Shown here: one piece after another, positions 41,432 through 57,239 of the stretch | Numbering within the stretch: position 1 is the first letter of the stretch | Layout: every line of letters begins with the position of its first letter | Assembly: GCA_964057225.1 (NCBI GenBank) | Contig: OZ059899.1 | Coordinates: 4,836,001 to 4,900,000 of the forward strand | Length of the DNA stretch: 64,000 nt | Source: Auanema rhodensis | Taxonomy: Eukaryota > Nematoda > Chromadorea > Rhabditida > Rhabditidae | Direction of reading: 5' to 3' | Program-made: the position numbers and the translations under genes | The notes under the pieces: model-generated | Told to the model about the DNA's origin: nothing | Seen by the model: the letters and a program-made list of their open reading frames with translations, nothing else | Database searches by the model: none

Positions 41432-42350
41432 ATGGCTGTATCAGTCACTTTGCCGAGCGGCCGTATTATGAAGTATATAGGAGAGAAGGAGGTTGAATCC
41501 AATTTGATACATAGGGGGTTCAAAGGCGACGTGTCCTTAACAAGTATTGATAGATCAGACATCACGAGACATGTGTATGAAGGAGGCTTCAAGGTGATCC
41601 TCCTTTCAACATTGAAAAAGCCTATTTCCTTTAGGTATGGGAATGTTCCATTGATCTTTGTGCTTTAATCGAGAATAATCAAGAGCTTTTTTTGAACAAA
41701 AGAGTGATTGAAGTTTAATGGTTTAAACTATCAAGCATACTTGATTTTTTTGTTTACAGCTCGGCTGTGGTGCTGGCCTTCCCGCTATTTTGACTTTAAT
41801 TTTTGGGGCTGAATGCGTTGCATTTCAAGATTTCGTATGTTGCATATACGGACCTAAGGTTTAAAAATGAATAATTTGGTTCTAGAATAGTTGCGTCGTC
41901 GAGTGTTTTACTAAAGACAATATAATTTTGAACGGTGCTGCTATTGAAAAAAGTATTCTTCTCGGCTGTGACTGGAAAAACATATCAGGAATTCCTCAAA
42001 AATCGTAACTTTTTTTTAAATTCCGCCATTTTTTTTCTCTTCAGTTTTGACGTTGTTCTAACATCTGAAACTATTTATAATCAGGATGATTATGAATCTC
42101 TCCATAATGCTCTAGATTTCTGTTTATCTCCAGATGGTTTTTGGTATGTTCATAAAAATTATTCGAAAAAGATTTTGAATATTTTAGCTGGTTAGCGGCT
42201 AAATTTTTCTATTTCGGTTTAACCGGGGATGTACCATCATTCATGGAATTTGTGAAATCAAAAGGAGTTTTTGATATAACTCAAAAATTAGTAATTGACA
42301 CGTCCGTTCCACGAAGAATATTAGAAATAAAAAGAAAGCTAACGAGTTAA
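41432..42350 (+). CDS. METTL18-like protein histidine methyltransferase
   Basis: SAM-dependent methyltransferase; the family modifies a histidine of ribosomal protein uL3 (RPL3). Six exons join in phase from MAVSVTLPSGRIMKYIGEKE to EIKRKLTS and TAA at 42348-42350. Key pieces are TRHVYEGGFKVWECSIDLCA, the SAM-binding loop VIELGCGAGLPAILTLIFGA, VAFQDF, DVVLTSETIYNQDDYESLHN (the T-S-E-T-I-Y motif typical of METTL18/Hpm1), and FYFGLTGDVPSFMEFVKSKG. A TTGATCAG acceptor-like site sits two bases before the ATG. An ATG at 41410 is out of frame with the protein, so I chose 41432. The N-terminus is shorter than in vertebrate METTL18. Confidence 0.88.
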
Positions 42351-43202
42351 GCAGGGTACTACTTTTTGTTCGATTTTTTGTTTGTTGATTTTAATCATTG
42401 TTTTACTGATTCATAAACAGAGTATTTTATGTTGGCCTTATAATTATTGAGTTTTAGTTGGATTTTCCATGTCAAATATATATATATATATATTATATAT
42501 GTGTGCGTATATGACAACGCATTTTGGATACATGTGTGAAGAACCTTAATAGCCTTTACACTTGCTATCACAACTATTCGAGTGAGCGAACCGATTGTTT
42601 ACTTTTCTTTCGTCAACTTCTTGGACTACAGAAGAGCTATGTGAAGCGTATAATACATCCGTTTTCTTTTGTTCATCATCATTTTCTTCTCTTCGTTTAC
42701 TCTGTTAAACTTTTACAATTTAGGGCTCCTTCTCGTTTTCTTCAACTGTTTCTCTAATACAGTTGGTTCTTGCTATGAAAATCGTATCCATAAATTTCTC
42801 CAAGGCATATCTGTACTCTACTTAGCAACAATTATATACATGTGATATAGATAGGCATTACATATGTTTCATAATATTATATTTTCTCGTTATTTCATAT
42901 ATTCCTTTTTAAAATTAGAAAAACCTTGATGGAATGAATACTTCAATTGATTGCTAATGCTATTTTTTTTGTTTGCTGATTATTTTATCTATTGCACACT
43001 ATTCTCAAACTTCTTCATTGATTTTATGAGTCAGTATTTTTCAGTATTCGTGCTATAGTGTTATTATCTATAACAATCAAACGTTGTCTTCGCACTCTCG
43101 TTTCTAATGTTGTTTCATTATTAGGTTCAGCTTGTTCATCATCTTTTTTTTTTGCAATCGTTTTATAAAATATTGTCTCTACTTTTCTTTTCAGTGAATT
43201 CC
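42351..43202. other. Intergenic region METTL18 / CYLD
   Basis: T-rich, 852 bp. A (TA)n block lies at 42478-42500, followed by a GTGTGCG run. The open frame at 42524-42757 has no support. A TTTTCTTTTCAG acceptor ends at 43194, just before the CYLD start, so a 5' UTR intron or trans-splicing is likely. Confidence 0.4.
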
Positions 43203-46200
43203 ATGTCTGGTTATAAGGTGGAACAACGAAATGTACATTATATTCACTCAGACTTGCCTGTTATTCCTTCAACCAATAGAGGTCCCCGTAATGATCAGAT
43301 TTGGGATAATATCCAGATGGAATTAGATCTTGAGACCATTGAGGTAGATGAGAGATACTTATTATAAATGCGCCATTCCCTTTTACAGACCCAAGATATA
43401 GGCAATTCAAAAAATATAACTGTAAATAGGCTCATTGATATTTCTGCTTCCAATGAACAACTGGAAGATCAATCTTCGAATCCATCCTGTTCCATGTCAG
43501 TAGAAAATCTTTCACAAATGGACGATCTTAATAACCGAGCAATCAGGTTGGTTTTTCACAGATAATGTAAAGGAAAGGAATAACTATAGAGTTCAAAACG
43601 ATACTAATCTAGCCATTTTACAAAAGGCAACTACAGGTTTCATAGTTAGAAATATGATTGTTGAAGCCGATGATATTTTGGTATTAACTTTATTTATTTT
43701 TTCTTTTAAAAGATTTTTTAAAGTTACCGCGAGGAACAATCATGAAGCCGGTTTCAAGAATGGAGGATATAAATTCTCTTAAAGCATATCTAAGGCCATA
43801 TTATACGGTTCTTGTGGATGTCTTAGATTCTTCAACGTTCGCAATTGTTCGAGATTCTGAAATCATGAAAATTACGGAAGACCAGACAATGTACATAATA
43901 TATATTTTAGACAAAATTATATCATTATATTTAGGATTCTCATTGCAATGCCGGCTGAAAAGCGGTTTCTACTTCACAATGATTTTGAAAGATTTTTTTT
44001 TGTTGAAAATTTGAAGGAAGGTGATCTTGTCACGATAACCAATAAAACGGTTAGTGTTCTCTCACTCATTTGATAATAACTTAATTTTACTCTTCAACGG
44101 TTTGTCATGCAAGTCATACACAAGTTCGATCGAGAAATATGCGAAGCAAGCATGTGTGTTGTCTCTCTAATTTATACGTTTTTGTTATTTGTACAGTTGA
44201 AAGGTGTACTTGCATCAATTTTTCAACTCTTCCTCGTTCTCTTTCTTTTTCTCCTTATTTTTTTCTTTTCCCCATACTTCTGCTTGTTTGTAGAACGTGT
44301 CTGAGGACAACTTTCAAGGAAAGATCATTGAGATTGGAGAAATCGAACATCGTTTTGGTATATGGTTTAACGTGCAAGTAAGTATATACATTTTATAAAT
44401 CTTGCTTATCTTTCTGAGTAGTCTCGTTGTTTTCAATTTGGAATTTTGTTAACGCTATTCTTTTTTTATGTTCTATTAGCTGTTATGCCTGTTGTAACAG
44501 CTAGAATGACGACGAAACTAGTTGCTTCGACCGTGTGTTTGGGTGTGTATATATGTGTGTGTGTGTGTGATGTGAGATGAAAAGAGAAATAGAAGCAATA
44601 TAATCGATTCATGAAGACATACCAGCTGACACTGAATGTCTATTCTTTTTATTTTATCCAGAATCCTAAATAGTTGGAAAAAGCGCTCATTATTGTGTTC
44701 TTTTTCTTCATCGTCATCTTGAACTGCTTTGAACGAAAAAATAATCTAATCCCATTCGTTTGTTCTAACTAACACCTGTTCTCTGTATATTCATCTATTC
44801 GTTTTCATTCTCTTTCTCTCCATTTCAATTCTTCGTGTCCTCTCTCTTTCTAACTTACTCTCAACATTATTATGTTTGTATGCAACAGAAAAAACGAGTA
44901 GAATCTTCTGTTTCTCTCGGTTAGTCATTCTAAACCGCAGAATCCTCTCATTTCCTCTCTTCATGGCTGCATGGCGGCTCTAAATGGAGAACTAACATCT
45001 ATGAAATTGATGACTGTATATATATCTACTTCTCGTCCTAAGGTCGGAAAGTATTCGAGAAAACCTCAATTCAACGTCAGTTGATTTTATGTTATTCAAA
45101 TCTGAAGATAGTTGTGCTGTCCGCTCAAGCTTCTAAATTACTTTGTGTATCTTCATTTCATTTGCTGGCTTTGGGTCTCTTTCTCCCTAGCCATCTCAAC
45201 TCTCTCCGTCACTACCTCCGCTATATATTTCTCTTTATGTTTCTATTTTTTTCTTTTTTTTTCCTGCACTCCGTATGAGAGAGATGGAATATATTATAGT
45301 TTCTATTGCTCATTATTCATTTCTGTTGTGCCATGTCTGCAGCTATTTACTTGTTGTCTCTATGCTTTGACGAGGCCCAAGCATCGATTGGCGTGCCGAG
45401 TCAACCCCAATTCTTCCTGTGTTTGTTCCATTTTTGTTAGTTCCCTATTATAATATTAGTAACACCGATTTTTTCTTTCTTTCTTTTTTTATTCAACTAT
45501 TTATCATATTTTATAATATTTTTGCCTGAAGTATTAATTGAATTGCTTTTAAACTTAATAAGTTTTTGTTGTAATTTAGCCTTATGGAATGAATGAACAT
45601 GAATATTCTTCTCCTGGACAAGCCTATTATAATGGATCACAAATTTCGAAACCAGCATGGAACTCGATAGCTTCATATGGGTACAAGTATGATTGTTTTC
45701 GCTAATTTTTGTAATATTAATTTAATAGACCTAGTAAATCTACGACGGAAGTACGAAATGTGCCGATTCGACGGGTCGATCATCGTGTAGAAACAGTATT
45801 TGATGCTGACAATTCCGTACCTAGAAGAATAAATGGAGACATGGCTGGGTAGTTTTTTTTTTGTTTTTTTTTATACTGATTTCTCTGAAGATTCGAAAGA
45901 GATCTCACCACATGGGATGGTGAGTCTCGCTCTATAAACGACCCCACAAGGGAATGGCGAAATTCGGGGGAGCTCAGAGAAAAGCGTCATGGAACTGCTC
46001 GACGATCTATTAATAACCCCGTTTGTTTTTAAAATTTTCTTTAATTCTTCATTTTCGAAATTCTAGAGCATTCGCTCAAATAGCTCACAACCTAGTCGAA
46101 GTCAAAGTGCTCATGTTGTAGCTGTTTATGACAGAACATTTAGGTTTGTTATATTGATTTTCCCCCTAATAAATTGGTCTATTAAGTGTGGAAGATCTTA

Positions 46201-48880
46201 CCAAGAGTAATGGCGCTAAAGTTGGAGATCGTTGTAGGTGGAATGATGGTAATAAATCTCACCTTGGCTATATTCGTTTTATTGGACATTTAAAGGGACA
46301 TTTTAATTTATATGCAGGTGTTGAGTTTGTAAGTTTTTTTTTTGCATTTTGTGCATTTTTATCCTTTCTCCCACAGGACGATGCCATCGGTAAAGGTACT
46401 GGTGTCTTTCAAGGTGAAATAGTTTTTCAAACGCCTGAGAATCGAGCAGGATTCGTACTGCTATGTTCCTTGGAAGTACTTTCCAGACCTAGATCACAAG
46501 ATGGGGCTCATTCTCTCAGCATTCGCCACAAGCAAGTCAGTTTCCATCCCAATTAGTTGATAAGAATTGATTGGTTTTTTATCATATAATTTTGGAATCT
46601 ACTGGTTTTTAAGGCTTCGGCAGAATCTCTATCTGACCCTCTCCCCCCCCTTCCACCTCCTGTGCCTCCTGCTCCAGCAATGCGCCCTGAAGATTATCTC
46701 ATAGATTCCTTTTCCGTTGGTTAGTTTTTATGAATAATTATGAATGAATTAGATAACTTAATCATTATTCAATTCGCATTCTTAATTTTTTTTTAAACTT
46801 GCATTACAGATAGTTATGTAGAAGTTTGCTATCGTGGCTCTTGCCGGTCAGGAGTAGTTCGTTGGATCGGTGATGCTCTTAGTGAGGATAATGATCATTT
46901 ACAAAAAAGTGCTATTGTTGAACTGGTATTTAAATTTTAAGAAGTGTATATATAATCTTTTTTTAATTAAGGATGAAGATATCCCAGCAGGTTGGAGAAT
47001 AGCTCCATCATCAAGCTCTAAAATATATCAAAGAGCTGTAATTGTACCAACATCAGTACTTAGAAGAGATAGAAGAGTTCAGTCAATTTCAGATATGGAT
47101 ATCGCAGCCAGGAGTGCGTAGATTTTAAAAGGTTATTAATTATATTTAAATGTTTTTAGGTAAAACTGATTTCGGTAGTATTGATAGTGGAATAGAAACT
47201 ATCCGTTGTGAACCATGGAAGATCGTGGAAGATCTTCTGGGACGTATGAAGGGAATTCAAGGACATAGAAATAGTTGTTATATTGATGCAACTTTATATG
47301 CAATGTTTGTGCAAACAACAGCATTTGATTTGTAAGCTTTTAGTTTATTTGATTATTTTTTATATTATTTATTATAGTCTTTTGGAGAGACCACCACAAC
47401 GAGGTGATGTTCCTCAATACTCTGAGTTTATTAGGGTGTTATCATCCGAAATTGTTTATCCTTTAAGAAAGTAAGATAATTTTTAACTATATAGTATGCA
47501 TTGTTTTATATTTATCTTAGATTTCACTATGTTCGTGCTGATCATATAATGAAATTACGACAATTGTTATCAGAAATTCTTCCCCATATTAAAGGCTTGA
47601 CGAATGAAGAAAAAGATCCTGAGGAAGTATTGGGAGAAGTATTTCGAACAATCCTCAAAGCGAAGCCATTCTTGGAAATAATGTATTGTATTTCACTTTT
47701 AGCCTTAGAATGATTTCTATTGTTTCAGCAATCTCAAAGATAACAAGATAGATCGGACTTACTTATGTCCTTTGGTAGTTGAAGATTGGCAAGGGGGAGT
47801 TGCAACAACACAACATCTTCTAGAAAGATCCATGAAAGGGGCCGGAGTGAAATTTGCTTTCCCACCGAAAGTTCTAATCCTTCAGGTTTATCTCAAAGTT
47901 TCTCATAATTTCTACTTTTATTTGGCTTTTTAAGTTACCGCGATATGGGCAACAAAAAGTTTTTGATAAAATTCTTCCATTGGAACGGATAGACATTACG
48001 GGTCTTGTACATAATGGTGAATTATTTTACTTATTTATTTATTTATTTTTTAATTATAGCCGCACAACAATGCTTTGCTTGTAATAAACCTGCTGAAGGA
48101 ATGTGTCCTGAGTGTTTCTTATGTAAAAGAGTATTTTTGACCGAGGTTTTTAAAAATATTTACTTTTCATTCAAATCCATTTGCTTAAAGGTCTCATTTT
48201 GTGCTTCTTGCTTCAAAAAAATCCATCAAAGTGCAGGAGAGGCTGATCACCATATGCGCGAATTCTATCCTAGTGGGCGACCTGTAAAAAAGCCACACAG
48301 TCATAAGATGGTTTGTGATGCATCACGTTTTCTATTTCTAAGTGAAATACAACTTTTTTCAGACACTATCTGCAGTTCTTTGTATTGAAACTTCGCATTA
48401 TGTTGCATTTATTCGACATGCATCGACAGGACGTTGGTTGTTCTTTGATTCTATGGCTGACCGTGAAGGCCTGAGTGAAGGTTTCAATGTTCCTAAGGTG
48501 AGTTGATTTTTCCATTTTTTTTCTTCAAGAACATTTTTGTTGCTCTTTCTTGTAGTTGACATGTTTCTCTACAATATTTTTAATTACTCTTAAAACAGGT
48601 TTCCGAATGTGATAAGATGTCATGGTGGCTTTCATCTGCAGGGTGGGACCGACTGCGTATGGCTGATCAGATAGGCTGTACTAACGTAAGATCAACATCA
48701 CTAATTCCGTCATACTCACCTCACAATATTAAGACAATGTTCGGTAAAGGCAGTGATATGGATCCACTTGTAACACGCTTGCTTTCTGACTCATATATAT
48801 GCTTTTATCAAGAAGAATCACTACCACAGTCATCCAGCACAAATCTAATAACCAACGTCTTACAAAAAATGAAAATGTAG
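43203..48880 (+). CDS. cyld-1: CYLD deubiquitinase with three CAP-Gly domains
   Basis: Removes Lys63- and Met1-linked ubiquitin chains and binds microtubules. ATG at 43203 ([20 protein letters not shown]). CAP-Gly 1 is degenerate: [11 protein letters not shown], then [23 protein letters not shown]-Gly 2: [36 protein letters not shown]-Gly 3: [20 protein letters not shown]. The USP domain has the catalytic Cys in [18 protein letters not shown], the His in [20 protein letters not shown] and the Asp/Asn-site stretch [16 protein letters not shown]-box-like zinc insert ([18 protein letters not shown] ... [10 protein letters not shown]) lies in the catalytic domain, as in human CYLD. A proline-rich linker ([13 protein letters not shown]) lies between CAP-Gly 2 and 3. 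It ends NVLQKMKM, stop 48878-48880. About 19 exons, with one 1.2 kb intron. Confidence 0.95.
44380..45580 (+). other. Long C/T-rich CYLD intron
   Basis: About 1.2 kb, pyrimidine-rich on the coding strand, with a (GT)n run near 44541-44571. Three overlapping open frames (45081-45453) are low-complexity artefacts of composition. I see no nested gene. Confidence 0.45.
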
Positions 48881-50332
48881 ATAGCTGATTCATTTTTTGT
48901 GATCGGTACTTCAATTTCGTTAAAATAGTTGCCTGTACGTGTGTTCTTTCTTATTGCTGTTAATGCTTTCTCTTAACACTTCACCCCAATGCTAAAATGC
49001 TGTATGTAGTGATATTCTAGCTTTTTCAATTATATATATGTATAATATTAAATTCGCGCGGTATTACCAGCAGAGCTGATAGATTTTTTTTATATATTAT
49101 ATGTATACATATATTGTTTGAGATTTTTTATGAGAATTGTTGCCACGTTTCCCACGGGAATTACTTGTAGAAAGTGTATCAAATTGAAAAAAAATAATAT
49201 TAATAAAAATTGCCTTTCATATAATAATGTTCTTGTTTTTTTTTATTTTGTACTCATTGTGTCATTTTTACACTTTTTTTATTTCAATAACAAATTTGGA
49301 ATTATTAAAGCATTGCCTATCTATTAACATTAGAACAAGCTATTTTCTATTAAATATTTTGTAAATGGTAATGTTCAAGTCTTCTATCACTTTTTGTACA
49401 TATCATCTATACTACGCAGGCGAAATTATTTTAAAGCTAAACAAATTTACAAAATCAAGTTTTCTGATTGAGTAAAGAAATTTTTTTTTGTATTTTGCAT
49501 AATACTTAACCTTTAATCTAATTTTTTAAATTTCTCTCTCTCTATGTTCATGTAACTGTTATATGATATTTACTCTCAAAGAATGTGCAACAGATTAAAC
49601 ATACATATTTGATTATACAATTATTTGAACTGTTTGCACAATATTTTTAAGAACTCTTTGCAAAATCTATTTAGAGATGTCAGTTAAAAGTCTTAGTCAA
49701 AGGTCATCAAAGTGTACATATTTCAAATTTTTCATTTATATTTGTTTTTGTAAAATTACTGAGGAAATTTTGAAATCATAGCTATTTTATATTATAAAAC
49801 TTTATGGATGTATTGGTTTAAAAATCATTAAAAAGGTATATGAAAAAGAATACATTGAATATGAATTGAGATAAAAAAGAATATTATAATTATACAATTA
49901 ATGATTAAAAAAAATTTCTACTGGGTCATGGATAAACTCGAAGCCGATGAGTAAAGCTAAAATGCTCATATTAACGGTCTTACGCAAACATTTTCGAATA
50001 TATTGATTATAAATATGGGAAATAAGAAACATCGAGCTTTTGTTAACGTGATGTTGAACTGAAATTAATGCTTAGAGAAGATCGTCGGTTCGAACAAGGA
50101 CATTGGCAGGATATGTGTTATCTAGTTCGAAATGGAATCATCCGGGAATATACTTCTGGTTTTCAAGTTTAATTCTCTCATGAAAGGAAAGAAAATGAGG
50201 AAAGAATGAATTTAAAAGAATATGAGGGTCAATTAAAAAAGTACCGTTATTTGGGATTAGATTAGTTTCTAAAAACAAGCTTATTAATAAAACGTTTAAG
50301 AACAATACTTATGACAATACATGAAGATTATA
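48881..50332. other. Convergent intergenic region CYLD / ERK
   Basis: About 1.45 kb, strongly AT-rich, between two converging stop codons. It has TA-rich runs around 49031-49112 and no credible open frame. It should hold long 3' UTRs of both genes. Confidence 0.4.
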
Positions 50333-52488
<2,156 letters not shown>

Positions 52489-55400
52489 CTGGAATAACGA
52501 TATAATATATTGGAACATATTGCTTCTCTTGTGCTTTATAGAAACTATGAGGAACGAGAAATTGAGAGAAAATGACAAATAATATCGATAGAAAATTGAA
52601 GAGAAGATTTAACAAAAAGTAAAAGTAGTTTAATTTGCTTCCGTAGTAATAGGAATTAGAGTTCATAAAATTTTGAGGTGTTTCCATGGTGATAACAAAT
52701 CTGATTGAATCTCGATGCATTCAAAGTTTTTAAAAACTTTGAAATTTACCTTCCCAATAGGAAAAAAATATATGTAAAAATATAATTTTTTCTTGGAAAT
52801 ATAATAAAAGACAAAAGGTTAGATACTTGAGAATAGTTGGGAGAAACTTGACAAAAAACCTGATATTTTTTAGAGGAAGAAAAAGAAAACACCATGAATA
52901 AATTAGACTTTTATGAAAATTTCTTGAATAGACTAGTTGAATGGAATAGTTCAAAGGAAGAAAATAAAAAATACAACCAGCAAGTATTCCATGATGATGA
53001 GGATGATGAAGGAGGATGAAGCCTATGGTCGTCAACAATTTTTTTCTCTTTTCTTCTAATTTTTTGTTGAAGTGAAGTTGTAGAAACCGAAATATTTTTT
53101 TGAAAAATATATTAGATGTGACAAGAAACAAAAAAAAACTAAATGTAAACTTTGAAATGAGTAAAGATCATCAGGTACGACAACATGAAGTTGCAACAAC
53201 AAGTTGAATCAAAATGAAGAGAAAGCATGTTCAACAATAGGTTGTCATTTCTTGCATATTCGCAAAAGTTGTATTTTTTGAAAAATGAGGACGTCTAATA
53301 CATATACATATACAGATATTTAAACAAAAAATGAAGGTGAATATTGTCTATACATGTCTATATGCACATGTACATGTTCCCTATGTAGGACACAACTGGA
53401 TTGCGTTAGTTTACAGAATTTTGAATAAACCATTTCGTTTTTTTTTAATATACATGAACACTTTTTTACAAATTGAAAATTATTTAAACTAGATACTTGA
53501 AAAGAAAACTTATAAATTGAGAGAAAAATAAAAAAACATTGAACAAGAAAAGAATATAACCCATAGTTACAATAAGAAAAACGAAGAAATGATAACAGTG
53601 ATGTATAATATTTTTATCGAAATACACAAAGATTTAGCATTTTTTCTGTATACTGATGAAAAAACATTAGTTGAAACAGAAATAGCTTTCGGACGTTCAA
53701 TAGGATGCTGGGAGGAAGGGTGGAGACGCATGAAGTAACTTGTTTTACAAAGAAAAGTATGATCACGTTGATCATGATGGAGGCAAACCAAACAGACAAA
53801 TAGACCAGAGGGACTGGATAGGAAATGTCATAAAAAGAGAGATAGAGAGAGTAGTAAAGGAGGGAATAAAAATGCTACAGAATCAAAGAAACAATCGATA
53901 AAAATTCCAAGTTAAGGGTAAAACTTTGTATATGATTGAATACTCTATTGGAAGGTGAGAGTTGAATATAGATAGACGTTCCGAGTACAAGACAAAGAGC
54001 CAAAAGAAAAAAAGAGAAGGAATAAGAGTAAGGGAAAGAAAAAAGTCAGAAACGAGAGAGATATTGAGGGCCGTTTTTGAGAGTGGAAAAGGAAACTGAA
54101 TGAAATATTCGAGCTTTTCAGAAAAGCATCCCTGCGTCTATGCCAATTTAACATGAAAATAAAAGACAGCAAAAAAGAGACATCGTTGACGAGGGGGTAA
54201 GAGAAGCATATTTGAGAAAAGGAAAAAAGAGACGCATGATATCCACAGGTTTCTGAAATGGTGAGGATGAAATCACGATATCTCAAGAGGAAAATGGAAT
54301 AAAACAGAGAGGAAAGAGAAGAGGATCAGTGAAGAAGGGAGAAGAGGAGATGCAGGAGATGAAATCCAAGAAAATTGGGCAATAGTGGAGATTTGTTGAT
54401 ATGATTTGAATGTTTAAAAACGAGAACAATAGGGGAAATGAGAAGTGAAATGAAAAAGGAAGTAAAAGCCTTCGTTAAAGCTATAAATAAACATATAATA
54501 TATTTATTTTCCTGTGAATGATAAGTTGTAGGATATTTATAGAATATAAGAAAAAGAAACTGGTAAATGTTGTATAATATATGCATATTATATAATAAAT
54601 ATAGTTGATGAAATCGAAGATAGTGAATCAAAGCTGAAGCGTGTGTTCAGTGCAGCTGAAAGGATGCGAGGATGATGTCTCTACTACATAGAGAAAAGCA
54701 ATAGAAATAGCATGAAGAAAAAGAAAAGGAAAGAGGAGAAGAGAAGTGAAAAGAACGAGAAGAAGAAAATAAAGGGAAATTCAAATGGTAAAATGAATAT
54801 GAAGAAACAGTTGAATGAACTAAAAATTTTGTTTTTGAGCATTATATGCTTTGCTTGAGTCGCCGAAACAGCATGCATATCATCTATTGAAGACGTTTCA
54901 AAGTAAATCTGAAAAGCGATGAACGATTTCATTTGCCTTGTCACTGCTGCAAGCTGAGATCAATAAGCGCATAATCTAAGTCAAAATAGCGTATATATCA
55001 GCAGACAATTATTAAAGAGCATACAGCCTAATGAATTATTTAAAAATATATAAAAATGCATAAATATTTCAAAAGGAATGTAAATCAAGTCAGTATTTAT
55101 ATAGTATATCATAAAAGAATAAAGAAGAGCAATGCCGTGAGCAATTTGGCGGAAAAAAAATAAATGGTAAGCTGTCTATTTTATATTTTCACGCGGTTCA
55201 CGTAAAATTTAAAAAAAAAAGTGTAGGCGGTGCAAAATATGTGAGAGATGTGAAAAGTATAATGAATAAATAAGAAAAAAAGAGAGCATAGCGTATTAAA
55301 ACGTGAAAACGAGAGCATGTGGCGAAAAATAAGTTGTGAACTGAGTAGACAATTTAATAATCAACAAAATAAAGAATGTGACTTTAATGGACATAGGATA

Positions 55401-57160
55401 TACAATAAAAAAACTAATTAAAGTTTTTATGATAATATTTTTTAAAATTCTACTTAAAATATATAAAACATTGGGGAGGGGATCGATAGAGGAAACATTT
55501 TATAATTGAAGCTTTGAGAAAGATAAGAAGAAATTATAGCTGAATGACTAACAGTTTGAAGAAAATAATCAACAATATAAATGACAAAAAATATTTTTGA
55601 TAAGGATTGATGCATTGAGATTGAAAAGACAGTTATAAATTATTGCATTAATTAAGTAATTTATAATATCTAGTAATAATATAAACTAATCCAATTATAC
55701 AATTCTCATATAATATTTTTGAAATTTCCAATTCAATTTTAATGAAAAATAATAGAAAATGAAGAATATATTTTATGCTTAGCAGTATAATCATATGATT
55801 GCGCAAGCAAAATATATATTTCCCTGTTTGTTGTCCATAATGGTGAAGAAATATTGGAAAAATGACGATCATGATGATACATTCTGGAGTTGAAGGAAAG
55901 GAAAGAAAAGGAATAGATTGAGAAATCATGTGCATTAGGCAGTTTTGAAGTTTGAAAGATGAAGTTCGTTTAATATGTGTTTTTGTCTTGTTTCCTTTCT
56001 ATCTCTTGTTTCCTCTTACTTCCTACATTTTCAAATGCTTATCTCGAGCAGGAATGCGGAAAAGTTCTTCCGAAAACGGAATAGAACGGGCTACAACATT
56101 GAGATCGATGTATGTAAAGCTGGTGAACAAGAATAAGAAACTGAAGAAACAGCTGAGACACAATACAGCGAGAGTATACGAAAAGCAGAGGTAGCAATGT
56201 GAGCATCTCAACTTTGCGGTGAGAATGAGATATGAGCGATGAAACTAATTGTTTATTTGGCCTTGTTTGGAATTCTATGATCATATATACATCAGCAAAA
56301 AATGAAGTATAAGGGTTGAAACAGCAGCTGGTGAGAGCAGCGCAATCGATTGGGGAGAGCGCAGAGTCAGATGTCGAGAAATATCAGGTGATATTCGGAG
56401 GGCATCAAGAAACTGGAAGAGAATCGCCATGGCTGATACGCCGACAACGCAAAAAAAAGAATTAAAAGAAAAAGAAAAAGTAAATTAGAGAGAGAAAGAG
56501 AGCACGAGTAGAAAGAAGAAAAGAATATCAGAGGGAAAGAGAGAGAGAAAATACGCGGTAAATATAGGCCCAAAAAGGGCAGAGAGATGTAAAAGAAATA
56601 TTATAATAATATATAAAAACAAAATGAAAATTAATAGCTATCATATAGTGTGGGCTCATTCGATCTTAATCCGAACATAAATATATTCATGACGTAGATT
56701 ACATCATCCTTCCAAACTTATTGAAACATGACGAGAGAAAGAGTATCAAAGATCATTGAACGATTGTTACACATATAGATAATAGTTAGCTTTCTTCTGC
56801 TTCTTCTTATTTTAAATTCTGCTCTATTCTTTGTTTTCACATTCAACCTAACTCGCCTTCTTTCGTTCTTGTATTCTCTTTACCTCTTACAAACCACCTT
56901 GCTCAACTTATGAACTTATTCTGTCAATGCTATAAATAAGGCTGATTTCGCTAAAAAGCAAATAGAGCATGTTTTAAAATGCTGAGTGGTAAACAGATTA
57001 TGTGAATTACAACTAGAAGCATGAAGCAAATGAAGCTAAAAACCTTTTTCGATCAATTGGAAGAAAACATAAATGATGAATTGAGTGAAGAATATTTGTA
57101 ATTGATTGGTCAAGTGAAAACCTATACGTTAACTTAACGCATATAAAACCTTCCTCATGT
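52489..57160. other. Gene-poor, purine-rich (+ strand) region upstream of mpk-1
   Basis: About 4.7 kb. 53550-54800 and 56000-56600 are rich in A and G on the plus strand, hence C/T-rich in the mpk-1 sense direction. The many overlapping minus-strand open frames here (Ser/Phe/Leu-rich) come from composition. A plus-strand frame at 56053-56194 (MRKSSSENGIERATTLRSMY, lysine-rich end) follows a CGAGCAG acceptor-like site, but nothing links it to another exon. Probably mpk-1 promoter and non-coding 5' exons or introns. Confidence 0.4.
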
Positions 57161-57168
57161 GCCTAGCT

Positions 57169-57179
57169 CCCCCCCCCCC

Positions 57180-57236
<57 letters not shown>
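57169..57236. repeat. Compound microsatellite, C13 followed by (TC)27
   Basis: A run of 13 C (57169-57181), one T, then 27 TC units (57183-57236). It is the longest simple repeat in the window. Likely polymorphic and prone to assembly error. Confidence 0.95.

Positions 57237-57239
<3 letters not shown>

Noticed and set aside
45081-45453. Open frames inside the long CYLD intron
   Set aside because: Composition artefact in C/T-rich DNA; phases disagree and there is no stop/polyA context of a nested gene.
50070-50110. GGTTCGAAC-like B-box suggesting a tRNA
   Set aside because: No matching A-box, acceptor stem or anticodon arm can be drawn around it.
53945-54944. Several minus-strand open frames upstream of mpk-1
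   Set aside because: Low-complexity Phe/Ser/Leu strings produced by purine-rich plus-strand DNA.
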